DNA of 64,000 nt from Nymphalis io (GCF_905147045.1 NC_065906.1:6634001-6698000), one strand, 5' to 3'; counted from the stretch's first letter, positions 23,004-35,162 are shown. The notes: generated by a model not told the origin, from the sequence alone. Program-made: numbers and translations.

Positions 23004-23020
23004 ACTTATGACTGAAGAAC
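22947..23020. repeat. Perfect 74-bp palindrome with a (TA)n centre
   Basis: Arms begin GTTCTTCAGTCATAAGTACA and meet in an AT dinucleotide run; the two 37-bp halves are exact inverses. A further inverted pair lies outside: CACGTTATGAAACG at 22873 and CGTTCATAACGTG at 23020. Followed by a second (TA)n tract. Confidence 0.95.
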
Positions 23021-23041
23021 GTTCATAACGTGTATATATAT

Positions 23042-23045
<4 letters not shown>

Positions 23046-23108
<63 letters not shown>

Positions 23109-23112
23109 TATG
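23046..23112. repeat. (TA)n microsatellite
   Basis: Continuous TA dinucleotide run of about 60 bp flanked by CACACATATA and ACATATATATGTGT. Confidence 0.95.
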
Positions 23113-24804
23113 TGTAGTATAGATAATATCTGTCGCCGTATAAATTATATAAGTTACACGTCAGTTTCAATATTTAAACATGATTAATTTAATATAAATT
23201 AAAGAAAAAGGTATTTTTCTTACAAATTAATTGGCTTTTTTAAAATAAAACTGTTAAATTCACTGTATTTTTTTTGCTGTTATTTAAAAAAATGTATATC
23301 TGTAAATATTTCAATGTCTTGCAATCAATGTTCCATAATTAACATGCGAACGTTGAGTTTAAAAGGTCGATTTAATTGAATTGTAAATTATTGTACTTTT
23401 CCCGTGTCATTGTTTTTATTAAATCAGAATTTAAAAGAAAGTATACAACGCGGAACAAAACGACTAACAACATTAACAAAAACAAACTGTTTTAGCACTC
23501 ACATCATTGTTTAGTAAAATTAATAAGCTTAATTTTATTTGATAGTTACGTTATAGAAAACCAAACTCGTGTAATATTGAAAACCGATTGACCTCCGGAG
23601 ATGTGCTATTATGATGCGTGTTGTCTTTGTAAATGTTGTATTTATTGTATGCCTACAATTTCCATGTCGCATAACACTTTCTGAGATATGTTTCAAGTCC
23701 TTCCTAACATAATAGCTCTAATGGCCCTGCTAACTTATATTAGATACTTTTCTATTTTAAAAAAGAAGAAATGTAGGCTCACAAAAATAACAGAAGTGGG
23801 TAAGTAAAATTTGTCACCCATTTAGGCCTAAATGATAGAGACCTGAATATTAGTAGGTTAGGCCTAAATATATATTTCACTAGCACACTCGCTGCGACTT
23901 CGTCCGCTTGTTTGTTTAGATAAGGTTGAAGATTGGGGTGCAGCGACCCCCTTATAATAAATAAATCCTTTCTTTGTGCACTTCTATATTACGAAATTAA
24001 AGTTCCCCCTGACTGATTGTGTGTGTGTGTGTGTTAGCGTGGTACGTTAATACAATCAGTCAGGGCATAGCTTCTTATAATACATGTAGGTATAATTATA
24101 GGTAATAGTACATTTTTATTGAATTCGTTGGCAATTTATGTTTTTAAAAACTTAAGAAGAAGAAAAATCCATAACAGTATAACAACATTGTAACAATTTT
24201 TGTTCACAATTAAGGTAAGTACAGAAACTTTTGTCGCCAATGCATGGTGAAAAAAAACAAACCTTTTTTTTGGGAGTCGTGTCTTTATGTTACAATCAAT
24301 TTCATCATATAATTAAATTTATTCTATATTCAAATTGAACTGTCCAAATAATAGGTAGTTCTTGACATATATACATACATACTTGTAGGTTATTAAAAAA
24401 TATATATCTTTGAGTTAAACTAACTAGTTAAACGTCGAACATTTTTGTACGCTCTCCTCGTGATTATTAATGGTATGAATATATAATCCAAGCTTTTGGC
24501 GATTGTCTGTCGTAGTACACAGCTTATATTATCCAATTTGAGATAAGAAGGGCCTTGGTCTTTATTAGATTATTATAAATAAATTTGTAGATAAAAATTT
24601 CGAACAAGATTTTTTTTTTGTTTTGTACAAAGCTCGCGATATTTTGTGTAGTTTTGGAGTTAGGTTTTTTTTAGTTCTTATTTTTTTATGTATAAAATTT
24701 TAGTTGAAAAAGAACCAGTCTTCACTACTGTGTCAAATAGCAATTTTTTTTTAAATTATTATTTAGATTTTAGATAGTTAAAAACGGAACATTTAAAGTC
24801 AAAT
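23113..24804. other. Intergenic, repeat fragments only
   Basis: AT-rich. Holds a short tail fragment of a common lepidopteran repeat at about 23880-23935 (CTGCGACTTCGTCCGCTTG) and a 59-bp hairpin at 24007-24065 with perfect 14-bp arms CCCTGACTGATTGT around a (GT)n tract. No gene seen. Confidence 0.5.
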
Positions 24805-24810
24805 TTTATT
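24805..24810 (-). terminator. Probable polyadenylation signal of aldo-keto reductase 1
   Basis: AATAAA on the minus strand, about 85 bp past the stop codon at 24893. Confidence 0.5.
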
Positions 24811-24892
24811 TATATTATTTATATGGATTATACATAAAGATTATTACACAGACATAAAGGTTTTAAAAAATGTAGGACACTTGATCATTTTA

Positions 24893-25541
24893 TTATTTTT
24901 TGAATGGAAATTCCGGATGTTTTTCTGCGCCAATAAAAAATGAAAAGTCACATATACGGCCTGCTTCACCGCGATCCAGAGCACGTAGCTGTTCCATTTC
25001 TTTTTCACTTAATTCAAAATCCCAAACGGAAATATTCTGAAAAATAAATAATTATATACAGCAATTATAAGTGGATGTATATTATTAAATAAAACAAATA
25101 TTAGATATCGCTTCGTTCACTGCGCTTCGAGCTTTACCGGTTTTCTATGGTATTCATGCTACTTTTCTCTCGTGACTGAAGATTACTTTTTTTTAATGCT
25201 GTAAAAAGCATTACGCGTTTCCCCACAGGAACAATGTGGGGCTCGCCAGTGTCCAAGGCGCCGAGTGCGCCCCGGAAATCGGAATACCCACTAAAAAAAC
25301 AGCGGTCGCCTTTTCGTCTCAACGAGGATCGCTTGCGCATGCTACCGTGATATTAAGATTACCTTCTCCAACTAAGTATAGTTTTCATTTATATGAATAT
25401 TTCTAAAAGAGTTTCCTTTTGTTATTCACCCAGCAGTCATTTTTGTTTCAGTTACGGCATAAGAACAGCCTTTTTTTACAGAATACATGGGTGAATGGGC
25501 CACCCGATTGTCAGCACCACCCATAGACTATATAAGTATAC

Positions 25542-25577
<36 letters not shown>

Positions 25578-28500
25578 TATACTAAAAAAAGAAAATAATA
25601 ATTTGTTATTTCTTTGCATTTAACCCACCTGTTTAATTCTCACTGGGTCCGTACTCTTTGGAATTGTAGCAACTCCTTGTTGCAATAAGAATCGAAGTAG
25701 CACTTGCGCTGCTGTACGTGAATGTGAATTTGCGATTTGCTTAACTTCCGGCAATTCAAACAGGCTGGGGTAGTTACGCCTAAAATAGACAAATACATTT
25801 AGTGTATATATTAAACGATATTTTAGTTATATTCGTTAATTGTATTACTGACCCAGTCTTTTCGGCTAAAGCATCAGCCAAAGCCTTAGAACCTAAAGGT
25901 GAATATGCGACCACAGGTATTCCGAGTTGGTTAGCAGTGGCGATCAGATGTTTCTGCTGGCAAAGGACGTGCATTTCTACTTGTAGACACGCCGGTTTTT
26001 CTACAGCATATAATCGTTTAATTTGCTCCTCACTCACATTAGACACGCCAACATGACGTACTCGACCCGATTCTTTAAGCTTGAGGATAGCCTGCAAACA
26101 TAAACATAACATTACCTATTAATAATAATTTACCTTACTTTAAAATTAAAGATTTTGGATAAACCAGTTATTTACACAAAATAAAAAGGATGAAAAATAA
26201 CAATGCATGAGTAAACGCGTATGAGTAATACTTTAACAGATTTTATATATTTTTAAATAATATTATTTTGTGTTTCTGATATTTTTTTGTATTATCTATG
26301 CTGGTTTGTGTCTCATGAAATTAGTCACCTTAATTTATATTGTCATTCATAACTTTTTTTATTAACTTACCGTTATAAGTTATCACTAAGATTGTCTTTT
26401 AAAATTGGTATTGTTTTCTCAATTCGAACCGCTTTGAAATTAATTCAATTTCAACTGTATAAAATATCGACGAGAAAGGAAATTCAATTTTAATGAATGT
26501 GTAAATGTTAAATATGCGCAAGTTTAGTTGCGCAGGTATTTTAGCCTTTTCATAGCTGTTGAACTCTTTTTAAAATAACGTGATCATATATACATATTAA
26601 ACTTTCAAGCGTTGTTCATGAAGCGTTAATTGAATTTATTTTTTGTTAAATATTTTTAATGTCGTACAAGTTAAGTACAAGTTAATATTTAAATTTGTTT
26701 ATTGGTTTTGTTTTAATTAAATATTTATATTATTTTATTCATACCACCACCTACCTCATATCCTATCTGTAATTACCTACAACGTTGGTTGCCTGGAAGA
26801 CATCGCTATGTAGCGATAAGGTCGCCATTATTGTACATTTATTTAGGCAGTATACATGTTTTGTATTTTTCTCTTTGTGGTGTGGTGTACAATAAAAAGT
26901 ATAACATAACATAAAGTTAAGACCTTAGAAATTCGTGTATTTTTCGGTAAAATTTTCAGTTTATTTCTATGGATTTTTTTTGTTCATGTTATTATATAAT
27001 TTATTCATTGTCTGTAATTATAATGTTTAAAATGCTTGCAATAACGTTTCTACGAAACCGTTTTATTTTGAAGCAACATAGGTATAGTATACACATTTTA
27101 CATAATTTTTTGCGTATTTTTTTAAGATAGAGAAAAAGAAAAGAAGAGTATAGGGTTTGTCAGTAACATTTCAATTCTTTAGTTGTCTTGCATAATACTG
27201 CAGTGGCTCTTAATCTTTGCGAACTTATCCCAATACTAATTTTTGTTGTTTTGTATGCTAACGCTAACGATATTTAAAGTTGAAAACAGTAGTGTTCACC
27301 TATTTGCATTTAATGACGGCATGAGAAAAAAGAATGTAATTATATAGATATGAAATTTCAAATTTCACAACGTTTTGAGATTGTAGTATTCCTACTCCAA
27401 AGTGATTTTTATAGAAGAAATGTACTTATCACTAATATTTTTATGATTCAGTGTATGGAGTTGTCTATTTAGTTTTTTTTCATAATATTTTATTTTTTAA
27501 TAGTACTTCGTTTTGTTGTTTTTAGGCCGTTCGATGGATACCAATGTTTTCTGTACTATGAGATAATTAAAAAATGAAACAAACTAATTTTTTTCTATTT
27601 TATAATTGATCACCTTTTATGAATTAGTAAATACTATGATTTTATAGTTAGCCGCAATAATGTTTTAATTTCAAAAAATAAATTCGAATTGTTTATATAG
27701 ATAGTTATCATTATATAAAAGGCGTGTATAAAAATATCAAGATATATGTTTTATGGAAAAACATTTTTTAATATTAAACGTTGAAATAAAATTTTTATAA
27801 GTATTGCGAATGATCGTTGTAAATACTTTGGAGAACATCAATGTATTTTTTTGCGGTAGTAATTGTTTTTGCAAAGAAAAAATAATCCTACGAGAAGCTG
27901 ATACGTAGGCGGATGTTCTCAGTTTAATGCTTTCAAAGGAATCACTCGTGGGTTGGAAATTATAAGGCACTTCATATGTTTCCATTTGATCATCACCCCC
28001 ACAGCAACATGGACACAGAAGTTTTGGCATTATTCTAGAACTTTGTCTTATCTTTTTATTTGGCAATAATATCAATATCGTTTGTGTTGTGACCTCAACT
28101 GCGCTAATACTGTTTTCATCTATTTTTTTTTCTGAATTGCATGGTATAATTACGCTAGACGTAGTTTTACTTAATTCTTCAATATCTTGACGGGATCGCG
28201 TTGGTATCGGCGATCTGTAAATCTTTGTCCAAGAGAATTTGTCATGGGATGTTGTTGTCCCATTGTTATTTATAATATTTAACATACACTGTGCCTGATT
28301 TATGAGTGACTTTTTATTAGTGATTGGGTAGCTACATTGTCTGTACACAATATCATTTTTATAATCACTCGTTATAATATTTCGTGCATTTTCACTATGA
28401 TTTTCTTTATGCATTGACAAATCGATGTTATTTATAAATGATACGCCCATATTAGTTTTTATATTTCGTTCTTTGGACTATGAAACGATAAGTTTTATTT

Positions 28501-31500
28501 TTACTAGTTGGGTTTAGACTGTAATTTTGTATAATTTATTTACGTCAACAATGACATTAGTCCGTTGACATTCTTGGTTAATTTGCATTGTAAATATTCG
28601 ATCATTTGTATTTATTATCTGCAGTAATGATCGAACTAATAGTATAAAATGAATACTAAAAAATAGCTTACACTTATGTAAGTAAGCTTGCGGCTACATG
28701 AAATTACGTGAACATTGAAAATTGTCACATATTTTGTTTCGTACATAGGTTGAACTTAAGGTATTAAATTTAAAATTCGTTATTCGACAAAAATGGGCTA
28801 ATTTTGTGTACACGTACACGATGTTATTTTATAATTTTTCTATATGCATTTCAATACACAATACTTACTTTCCAAACAGCAACGAGATCAGTTTTGTAGT
28901 CAAATTTCATGCTGCCATCTGGGTTCTTTGGATGAAGATCTCCCGGTACATGTTCAAAGGCGAAAGGAGTATGTAGCAGATAAAGGTCAATGTATTCTAA
29001 GCCTAAGTCTCGATACGAGGCATCAAAATATTCTTTTACCAAATCGGGTCGAGTACCTTAAAGTAAAAAGAAGATCGGTAAACATAAAAAAACCAAATAT
29101 TTTTTCACTCATTAACAGGTTAATAATAATTAGAAATTAAATAGTTAAGAAAATGAATAGTTATTATATATATAATGTTATTCTACCTTACAAATAACGT
29201 AATTACCTAATTATATAATTTAAATAAGTATTTTTATATATATATATAAAATGAATTAGTAAAGTAGTTTATAAAGTTTATGCTCCGCAAGGTTATGATA
29301 CCCAGTTATATAATTAAGTAACTAAGTAACTCTGTGATTAATGCGTTTAAAAAAACATTCTATTTAAGCTTCAGCTTTATAATATTATTTTACACGAATA
29401 GTAACTACCTCCAGGGGGAAGTTTTGTAACAACAAATAGTTCCTTTCTTTTAGCAGGATCGCCGCCAATCCAGCGTTTAAGGGCACGACCTAGCGCAGCT
29501 TCGTTGTCGTACACCCGAGCCGAGTCGAAGTGTCGATAACCTGCTTCTAGCGCTGCATCGACAGACGTTTCTAGTATATCTGGTGGAGCCTGAAAAATAA
29601 TACAAATTTATGCATAACTAAAAACCACAAACAATAATCGTTCTTTGATTACCTACTCTATTAAAACTTTTTCTTTTTAAACGTTTTATATCTATAATCT
29701 ACGTTTGACTTTGACGTCTCCAGTAACATAACTCCTGTGACGAAATGATGTAGCAATAGTAAATAAACGTTTTATTTTTTAAAATGGGGAATTTTTACTG
29801 TCGTTGGAACCAGTTGCAGGAACAGTATGTCAACAACGAATATTTGCCGCGAAAACATTCAGGATAAAATTAGTAAATGGTCGGAGGGAAGTTGTTGCCT
29901 TGCGACAACATCAAGAGGTCTGTCACCGTCGAGCGGAGATCACGACAACAGCGAAACTTATTCATTTTGTAGCGGGAAATGTTCATGCTGTTCTGACTAC
30001 CGGTACGTGTCAGAATGTTGCGAGAAACCCATTGTAATCGTTGACTCTACAACAAAATTACAAAAATCTAAATGGACCGCTATAAAAAACTACTTTAAAC
30101 GTTACATGAAAACAAAAGGGAAAAAACCTAAAATGAATTCGCATAAGTGAGTGAACAGTGTCAAATTATAGTCAGTAAACAGTGGTGTTTGACATATATA
30201 AAAGTTCTCCGTGTTCGTTTTAACAATTATTAAATCTTAATGTTTTGTTGCTTTTTTATTTGTTTCCCCCACTTTAAAAAAGAGAAGAAGTAGGTAGCCA
30301 TGCAAGGCATAGTTATTATTTTAATTTACTTCATTATGCATTGTCGTTCCTAACTATTTTAACCTTATTATTGTGCTGTAATTTTCTCACGAGTTCGTTC
30401 ACGCTATATGTCTTCCGTTACTTCATTAGTACTATGCAGTTCTAAATATTTTAAACAAATTAAAAGTTGTCTACGCCTATAGCCTATCTGTATGCAAAAA
30501 AAAAGTCGTTGGTCTGTAGCCTCGTTGTTGCGCGAAAAAAGGATAAACCAAGGATCACTCGTATTTATTATTATAATATTAAAAGGACTCTATGATTTGT
30601 ATGAGATGTACATATTTAAGTATAAACTCTGCAGGGTTATAGATATGATAACAATATTTAGTTATGTACTGGCTAGAGGTCGAAGCAAAAACATGACGTT
30701 GATAAGGATCACTAACTAAACATTAAATAAGCAAAAATATGGTACATAAAAGTAACACACGGCTGGTTTGAAAGAGATACGACTCTGATAGATTACGACT
30801 ATATATTGGGTTAATCGGAAGTAAACACTCCTATCAATATCTCTCCAGTAGAGTTTATAAAATAGGTAGATAGACTGTAAAATGGTCCATCTTATGGTAA
30901 GTGGTCTTCACCGCCCAAAGCCATTAGGGCCGTAAGAAATATTATCCATTCCTTATATCGTCAATGCGCTACCAACCCAGCCTGGGATTATATAATTAAG
31001 ATGTCCCTCCATGTGGTTACTCAGGCTCACTGGTCCTTCAAAATTATTAGAGACTGAATAATGCATATATATACTCTTTGTAAACTATTTGTAGAATCTT
31101 GAAATTACGAAATTTTACATTAGGTCTTTACTAGAAATTAATGTATGGTAGGTACTTGACAATTATTTTAGTTATTTGCCAATGTCTATGGGCGTTGGTG
31201 ACCACTTACCATCAGGTGGTCCATATGCTCGTCCGCTTTCCTAGTCTATAAAAAAATGATCAAATTTGTATATGTATTAGAAATGATTAAGCCAGTTATA
31301 CCGTAAATAGCATGTCCGCACACAATTTGAATATAAATACCATGATTTTCTACATTTTCATTTTATTTTTATCATATTAAAACCACCACCTTAATAAATG
31401 GGTAAGCCCTAAAAACCAGTTACAATACAACAGGTTGTCGCAAAAAAAAATTGATTGAGGACTGGTTTTTTCAAAATAACTTTTACACAACATTTTCGGT

Positions 31501-32073
31501 CACTGTTATCACAGTTCACTGTCAATGTTATATATTATATTATCAATAGAAATACTCTTTATGTTATTCGCGAAAGAAAGTATTTAATTCTATTGTCCCA
31601 CAGACTTTGAGCGTATCATTGGAATGATTTTTGATGTAGTGATCTTCTGGTACAGTCCACAAACTGTATTCAACAACTCGACGACATGGAACTTACATAA
31701 ACGTACATTTTAAACGTGCAAATTGACCCCTATTAACATAAAATAATATTATTCATTAATATTAGCGGTTTACGAAAAAGCAGTATCGTTCATTTACAAA
31801 GAAATATCTTCAATTAATCGCCATCATTCCACCGCTATAACTTAACAAATATTCAAAAAATATTCTAACAACATAGATATTTTTTTTGTTGGAATATACA
31901 ACTTAATTATTTTCATTTTTTATTATGATGATATGGGATTATGGGTGCTATATATACTTTTTGTTAGTATTTTATTAATGCCATAATAACAATATTATTA
32001 CCTGCCAGGTACCGAATCCGATTCTCGGCATGCGATTGCCGCCTTCTAACTCGAAATATTGAGGAACAGACAT
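24893..32073 (-). CDS. Aldo-keto reductase 1 (AKR family)
   Basis: Cytosolic NADPH-dependent carbonyl reductase of the (beta/alpha)8-barrel AKR superfamily; the insect substrate could be sugars, lipid aldehydes or terpenoids and is not determined here. Six exons join in phase: 32073-32002, 29589-29409, 29056-28869, 26091-25853, 25779-25629 and 25036-24893, giving 324 residues. The catalytic tetrad is complete: D46 and Y51 (FDSARVYDNE), K80 (VVTKLPPG) and H113 (YLLHTPF). GVSN, PVVAYSPLG and the cofactor motif ATIPKST are all present. The ATG at 32073 gives MSVPQYFELEGG before the first barrel strand. Introns 1 and 3 each hold an unrecognised single-exon ORF. It shares four of five intron phases with the AKR at 59912. 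Confidence 0.95.
25100..25370. repeat. GC-richer repeat fragment in AKR1 intron 5
   Basis: Stands out by base composition, with CCCCACAGGAACAATGTGGGG forming a small hairpin and GCGCCGAGTGCGCCC. Probably a transposon fragment; family not recognised. A 68-codon frame here is not considered a gene. Confidence 0.4.
25472..25582 (-). repeat. SINE family A tail plus (TA)n microsatellite
   Basis: TTTTTTTACAGAATACATGG and GGGCCACCCGATTGTCAGCA resemble the family A 3' end, then a duplicated TATAAGTATACTAAA flanks a ~35-bp TA run. Confidence 0.55.
26737..26905 (+). repeat. 3'-end fragment of a LINE
   Basis: CTGTAATTACCTACAACGTT, GGTTGCCTGGAAGACATCGC and the hairpin ATCGCTATGTAGCGAT followed by AAGG form a familiar 3' untranslated end of lepidopteran non-LTR elements. 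No coding part remains. Confidence 0.55.
27737..28450 (-). CDS. Unrecognised 237-residue protein nested in AKR1 intron 3
   Basis: Single open frame from ATG (MGVSFINN) on the same strand as its host gene and wholly inside intron 3. In DNA this AT-rich a 238-codon frame is very unlikely by chance, so it is probably a real or recently real gene. The protein is Ser/Thr/Ile/Lys-rich, with Gly-2 after the start Met. It has a short hydrophobic run, TILILLPNKK, about residue 128, a cysteine cluster CPCCCGG around 144, and a basic C-terminus with no known domain. No signal peptide. It could instead be a diverged retrogene. No function is proposed. Confidence 0.45.
   Translation of the reverse strand: MGVSFINNIDLSMHKENHSENARNIITSDYKNDIVYRQCSYPITNKKSLINQAQCMLNIINNNGTTTSHDKFSWTKIYRSPIPTRSRQDIEELSKTTSSVIIPCNSEKKIDENSISAVEVTTQTILILLPNKKIRQSSRIMPKLLCPCCCGGDDQMETYEVPYNFQPTSDSFESIKLRTSAYVSASRRIIFSLQKQLLPQKNTLMFSKVFTTIIRNTYKNFISTFNIKKCFSIKHIS
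29712..29719 (+). promoter_or_regulatory. CRE-like site upstream of the nested Cys-rich ORF
   Basis: TGACGTCT, one base from the CREB/CREM octamer TGACGTCA, 115 bp before the ATG at 29827. A single short match; may be chance. Confidence 0.2.
29827..30150 (+). CDS. Unrecognised 107-residue cysteine-rich protein nested antisense in AKR1 intron 1
   Basis: Intronless frame from ATG (MSTTNICRENIQ). Nine cysteines fall in the first 65 residues, mostly paired or in close spacing (C7, C23-24, C48, C52, C54-55, C64-65). A strongly basic tail holds KNYFKRYMKTKGKKPK. There is no signal peptide, so it is not an obvious secreted disulfide protein; a metal-binding or nucleic-acid-binding protein is possible but unproven. 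An overlapping upstream ATG at 29783 opens a 27-codon frame (MGNFYCRWNQ...) in another frame that ends at about 29866. It may be an uORF, or a single-base indel may separate a longer N-terminus. Function unknown. Confidence 0.45.
   Translation: MSTTNICRENIQDKISKWSEGSCCLATTSRGLSPSSGDHDNSETYSFCSGKCSCCSDYRYVSECCEKPIVIVDSTTKLQKSKWTAIKNYFKRYMKTKGKKPKMNSHK
30887..31062 (-). repeat. SINE family A, diverged partial copy
   Basis: TGGTAAGTGGTCTTCACCGC, AATGCGCTACCAACC and CAGGCTCACTGGTCCTTCAA match the family. Confidence 0.75.
31172..31256 (+). repeat. SINE family A, 3' end
   Basis: CAATGTCTATGGGCGTTGG, ACCACTTACCATCAGGTGG (31201-31219), CCATATGCTCGTCCGC, then a short A run. Opposed to the copy at 30887. 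Confidence 0.85.
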
Positions 32074-32392
32074 TTTTATTAAATACACTTAAATTAAACT
32101 CAATATTTATTATATGTAAACAAAATAAAGTAGCTGTAATCGAAAACGTGATTGTTATTTTGTCGGACGAAGCGGAATGCTAGTAAGAGGGATCGCGTAA
32201 CTGTTGTGCACCAAGGTTACAGCTTGGCTGCATACTGAGGTACTGATTTAAAAAAACAGGTTTATGTACTTCGTCACTCTTAGATAATTCTTTAAGCTTG
32301 ACTGGTTTTTTTACTTTTTTTAAGTTATATATAATCAATAAATTTTATATATTCACATTAATAAAAATATTCTGTGTAATTTAAATCCTACT

Positions 32393-32590
32393 CATTATAA
32401 ACGCGAAAGTTTGTAATGAGTTTGAAAGGACAGATCTTTGTGACTCTTTTACGCAAAAACTGCTAAATGAATTTGTATGAAATTTGGAATAAAGATAGCT
32501 TATATTCTGGCTTAACACATAGGCTATCTAACAATTAGTCACAACCAGCCTCCCCCCCAATTAATAGCCGCAGGCGGAAACTAGGAATTA
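32393..32590 (+). repeat. Common lepidopteran interspersed repeat (family E)
   Basis: ATTATAAACGCGAAAGTTTG, CTCTTTTACGCAAAAACTGC, AAATTTGGAATAAAGATAGC and TATTCTGGCTTAACACATAG are a pattern frequent in moth and butterfly genomes. Related pieces at 12686 and 33473. Possibly a Helitron- or RTE-associated non-autonomous element; not settled. Confidence 0.6.
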
Positions 32591-32631
32591 TATATAGTAC
32601 TTAAGTAATTTAAAAAAGGTAAAAGTAGTAA

Positions 32632-32890
32632 AGTAACAGCCTATGAATGTTCCAAGGCTTGGAGCATTTTCCATCACGCTGCTCCAATGCGGGTTGGTGA
32701 AACACATTTGGCATAATTTCAATGAAATTAGACACATGCAGGTTTCCTCACGATGTTTTCCTCCAGCGTCAAGCACGGGATGAATTATAAACACAAATTA
32801 AGCACATGAAAATTGAGTGTTGCTTCCCCGGGTTGGAACCCACGATCATCGGTTAAGATTCACGCGTTCTAACCACCGGGCCATCTCGGC
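32632..32890 (-). repeat. tRNA-derived SINE, family B, copy 3
   Basis: Internally shortened copy. The minus strand begins GCCGAGATGGCCCGGTGG (good A box) and contains TCTTAACCGATGATCGTGGG and GGTTCCAACCC (B box). Confidence 0.87.
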
Positions 32891-35162
32891 TTTTTTTAAA
32901 AAAAGAACCTAACATGTGTAATTTATCCCATTTCATGTAAAGTTAAATATATAATTCGATTGACAACAAACTGGCTTTATAATAGTTTATATTTTCAATA
33001 TACACCGACAGGCACTACATTGCCTGTTGTTTTGATGTTGTGCTATATAATTCATGTTGTAACTGAATAACAAGTCAAAGTACTTGCTCTCGTAATAATA
33101 AACAGGTATCAATATAATCTGAGTGTCGTTTTAGCCGAGAGCTTACCTTTCATATGTAAAGGTATTAGGTATATAAATTTTACGGAGGATTTTAGATCTT
33201 AAGAATGTTTGCTAAATTTTTAAAATCTGGAACAGTATATATTTTTCTGAGTATTATATTATATAATGTATGGTTAAAACACCTATATTAAACTTATAGT
33301 AAACTTTTTTTTGTTAAAAGTAATAACTAGAAGTTTAATATGATTTATTTGTATATTTGAAAATTCCTATTAAAATAAGTGGCATCATAATTTTAACCAT
33401 TTTTTGTATGTAAGTTGTACTTTGTTAGACCCGTAAGTAGTTTCAAATATAAATAATATTGTGTTTAAAAACCTAATCAATATTATAAATGAGAAAGTGA
33501 GTTTTTTTATTTGTTTGTTTATTACATTTTTACTCAACCGATCGTCAAAACAATTTTGGACAAACGTCGTCTGAAAAGGACAGGATATCGTAAACCTATC
33601 AAAAGCGAGCGAACCTGCGGGTGGTAGCTAGTATTACATAAAATAAAGGGCAGGCTACTTGCTACTTACTGGCTGGGATATTATTTATCTCAATACTGTT
33701 TGCACTATCTTATTTGCTTTGAAGAACTAGGGCGGAACAAGCACTTATCTGCTGAATATCATCCCCAAAATTTTTTGTAAGACTTACATTTATTCCTCGA
33801 GAAAAGAATAATATAATTATATCTACAGTTTTATATGCCTACTAAGCCAATATTTAACTCTTAGATGGACTCTCAGGACAAAATAATTTGTCCAAAGCAT
33901 TTTTTCATGTATTCAATGTTTTTTATATCATTTTATATTTTTTTGTAATATTGCCAATATTGAACGGTGAAGAAAGGGACGACTTCTTAGCCGATCTTAA
34001 TATGTGATGTCCAGTATTCAGGTATAGATAGCTATACTATAAGACCGCCACATACTTACATCTACAATGTAGAAAAATAGTTTAGGTATTCACGTGTTTT
34101 GGTGTATATGCATATTATTACAGAGAATATTTTATTGTATTGTGTGGGGCTTAGGATTTTGCTTGGCGCTATTAATATAAATGTTGTTATCCCTTCATAT
34201 TATGACGCGACAAACTAAAAAACTACTGATTTTGATACGGTTTTTACCAATGGACGGAGTGATTTATGTAGAAGGTTTTGATGTATAATTCATAAGGTTG
34301 TTGTTGTGTAAATTTGTTGAAACATGATGATGATTGTTAAAGATGTCGGAAAAAATGTCATGCCGACTGGGAGTTTTACTGGCGATGTAGTAAACTAATA
34401 GAGCGCATCATACATGTATAGGATGTAAGCGTTTTATGAAGACGTTCATTTTACCCGTGCGAAGTCTGGACTGATTGCTAGTTAAGCATAATTGGTAAAG
34501 TAATACTGATCGTAATACTCTTATTATATGACGGATATCATAGTCATATACTGTAAAAGCTTGAATGATTACTTATCAAGCTTGAATGATTACTTAAGCA
34601 GCTTATTTTGAAAGGCAATAATTAATAATAATTTGTTTCCGTTCGGACCTTGAGTTTTCGACACCATTTTATCCTGGAGTCAAAACGTGTGTTCTTGGTC
34701 ACACCAATATCATATAATAATGTCTGTAAATAATAATTTTAATAGCTGTTTGCGGATTTAAAGACGCGAAACTTCTTCTTGCACAACAATATTTGTTTTT
34801 TTTTTGATAAATTTATCCAATTAGTAATCTAAAGCGGGCCCACTCTGAACCCAGTATAATTATCGCTTTATACAGTATAGATTAATAATTATGTATTTTA
34901 CAATTATATATGTCTTACATGAAAAAACCAGATGGGCGAAAATTCTTGAGAACTGACATGATCGCAAAATCGTAATAGCAATGAAAAAATGATGTAAGGA
35001 GACTATGAATGCACTGTAAGCATAAAACAACGATGGCGCAATAATTACAATTATGAATCGGTTAATAATAAAAGCGACAAGCCAAATCCGTTATCCGTTA
35101 TATACAATCTAAAACTCTAAAATCGACTCTAAAAGTAGCTGAGTATTTATATTTATCGCTCG
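32891..35162. other. Intergenic, no gene seen
   Basis: 2.3 kb AT-rich. A family E repeat fragment lies at 33473-33640 (ATTATAAATGAGAAAGTGAG ... GCGAGCGAACCTGCGGGTGG). At 34558-34605 a GCTTGAATGATTACTTA motif is directly repeated. Nothing else recognised. Confidence 0.5.

Larger units (their letters stand above)
29589..32001 (-). other. AKR1 intron 1, contents
   Basis: 2.4-kb intron (29590-32001). Contains a cysteine-rich ORF on the opposite strand (29827-30150) and two opposed SINE family A fragments (30887-31062 and 31172-31256). The rest is AT-rich with nothing recognised. Confidence 0.6.

Noticed and set aside
31564..31689. Short minus-strand stretch reading WTVPEDHYIKNHSNDTLKV
   Set aside because: Faintly like the end of a MATH (TRAF-like) domain, but only about 40 codons, bounded by stops and without splice context.
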